A stretch of DNA of 64,000 nucleotides from Branchipolynoe longqiensis (Eukaryota > Annelida > Polychaeta > Phyllodocida > Polynoidae), in the NCBI GenBank assembly GCA_030323885.1, contig CM059200.1:2859729-2923728 (forward strand), given 5' to 3'. This document shows positions 63,496-64,000 of this stretch, one piece after another. The notes beneath the pieces are model-generated. The model did not search any database, was not told the DNA's origin, and was given only the letters and a program-made list of their open reading frames with translations. Positions within the stretch are counted from its first letter, which is position 1. Each line of letters begins with the position of its first letter. The translations under genes and the position numbers were made by a program.

Positions 63496-64000
63496 TTAGT
63501 CAGGGATCAGACACAGTTCAAGATCACAGTTCAGGGCCTTCTTCACCGCAGCAATAACATTGACCTTGACCCCGAAAAGGGTCATGGCCAGTATGCTGCC
63601 TTGAGGTACTCCTAGTTCCTGTGAGTGTAGGCTGGAATAGGTAGTCTTGACGCGGATGTGGAAATGCCTGAAGGCTAAAAAGTTCTTGATGAAAATTGGC
63701 AGGTGGCCATAAAGGCCAATCGCATGGAGATCCTCCATGATGCCATGCTGCCACGTTGTGTCATAGGCTTTTTTTATGTCGAAAAAGACAGCCACAACAT
63801 GCTCCTTCTTAAGGAAAGCATCTCTTATGAAAGTCTCCATGTGAACCAAATGGTCGAGGGTACTGCGGCCCCATCTGAAGCCACATTGGAGGTTGGACAG
63901 GTAGTGTCCTGACTCCAGTAGCCAGACGAGGCGGTTGTTTACCATACGCTCCATGGTTTTACAGATGCAGCTTGTGAGGGCTATGGGACGATAGTTGTTG
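63496..64000 (-). pseudogene. I/Jockey-type LINE copy 2, reverse transcriptase (runs off window)
   Basis: Minus-strand open frame with RT motifs: MERMVNNRLVWLLESGHYLS, CGFRWGRSTLDHLV, VVAVFFDIKKAYDTTWQHGI (motif A, with catalytic Asp), IKNFLAFRHF and LGVPQGSILAMTLF (motif B; Ala-Met replaces the more usual residues). It stops at the junction with the 3' end at about 63,496, so the YxDD motif and the region after it are deleted. The 5' end lies beyond 64,000; TIVPIALTSC-like sequence continues to the edge. Confidence 0.85.

Overview
This window looks like ordinary repeat-rich nuclear DNA from a eukaryote, most likely a mollusc and probably a gastropod. The clues are tRNA-derived SINEs of a type widespread in molluscs (the 27.6, 29.9 and 23.0 kb copies carry the head, the TATAAAAGACCCCTTGCTGC-like body and the GTGCTCTAGAGGCATC-like tail), animal LINE fragments (L2/CR1, RTE and I/Jockey types), DIRS-like tyrosine-recombinase elements and abundant MITEs. 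I found no intact host protein-coding gene and no convincing functional RNA gene. Most long open frames are simple repeats read through or fragments of decayed transposons. The organism call is inference.

Family names used below are mine. SINE-A is a ~330-370 bp tRNA-headed SINE with about 30 copies or fragments; its tail is close to GATGTTGCTAGGACGTAAAA followed by (AAAC)n. SINE-B is the mollusc-type SINE. SINE-C has a tRNA-Arg(CCU)-like head. MITE-T is ~350 bp, has termini AGTTGCATAGTCCGATG and duplicates TTAA. MITE-M is ~418 bp, has hairpin ends and a 9-bp target duplication. MITE-C is ~450-490 bp, has TGTGGYGGTTTCAGCG-like ends and a CCGN duplication. MITE-H is a loose group with GGCCCnGTCACA-like ends and a TWA-like 3-bp duplication (Harbinger-like). 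FB-G is a foldback with GGGCCATATGCA-like ends. Smaller families are MITE-R, MITE-S and a pogo/Tigger-like MITE.

Layout. 0-3 kb: SINE-A inverted pairs, a GC-rich MITE-H and SINE-C. 3.3-6.2 kb: 29-bp minisatellite, CCA array, GC-rich patch, two abutting MITE-C elements and another minisatellite. 6.1-8.7 kb: an L2/CR1 LINE on the minus strand, split inside its coding region by an FB-G element. 8.9-13 kb: MITE-H copies and 25-, 58-, 18- and 19-bp tandem arrays. 13.4-14.1 kb: 3' end of an I/Jockey-type LINE. 14.3-15.2 kb: two MITE-M copies in opposite orientation sharing one target duplication. 15-26.5 kb: many SINE-A copies, foldbacks and MITEs. 26.7-31.2 kb: a recent 2,264-bp tandem duplication carrying SINE-B and part of a tyrosine recombinase, followed directly by the C-terminal part and 3' region of a second, GC-rich DIRS-like element. 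32-36.5 kb: pogo-like MITE and nested MITE-T/SINE-A/MITE-S. 37-38.7 kb: two FB-G foldbacks. 39-41.2 kb: arrays and an RTE-like LINE. 42-45.5 kb: a MITE-T interrupted by an internally deleted DIRS-like element. 45.5-57 kb: MITE-T, MITE-M, a hAT-like 2.15-kb element inside a minisatellite and MITE-H. 57.2-59.1 kb: purine/GGA arrays followed by a CpG-rich block with two minus-strand splice-donor matches, the best candidate for a host promoter. 60.4-62.5 kb: a ~215-bp tandem array, MITE-C and a solo-LTR-like insertion in a SINE. 62.9-64 kb: a second I/Jockey-type LINE running off the end.

The parts do not form a pathway. The window is best read as layers of insertions, and several give clear empty-site evidence: MITE-T in SINE-A at 48.66 kb, FB-G in the LINE at 6.48 kb, FB-G in SINE-A at 37.08 kb.
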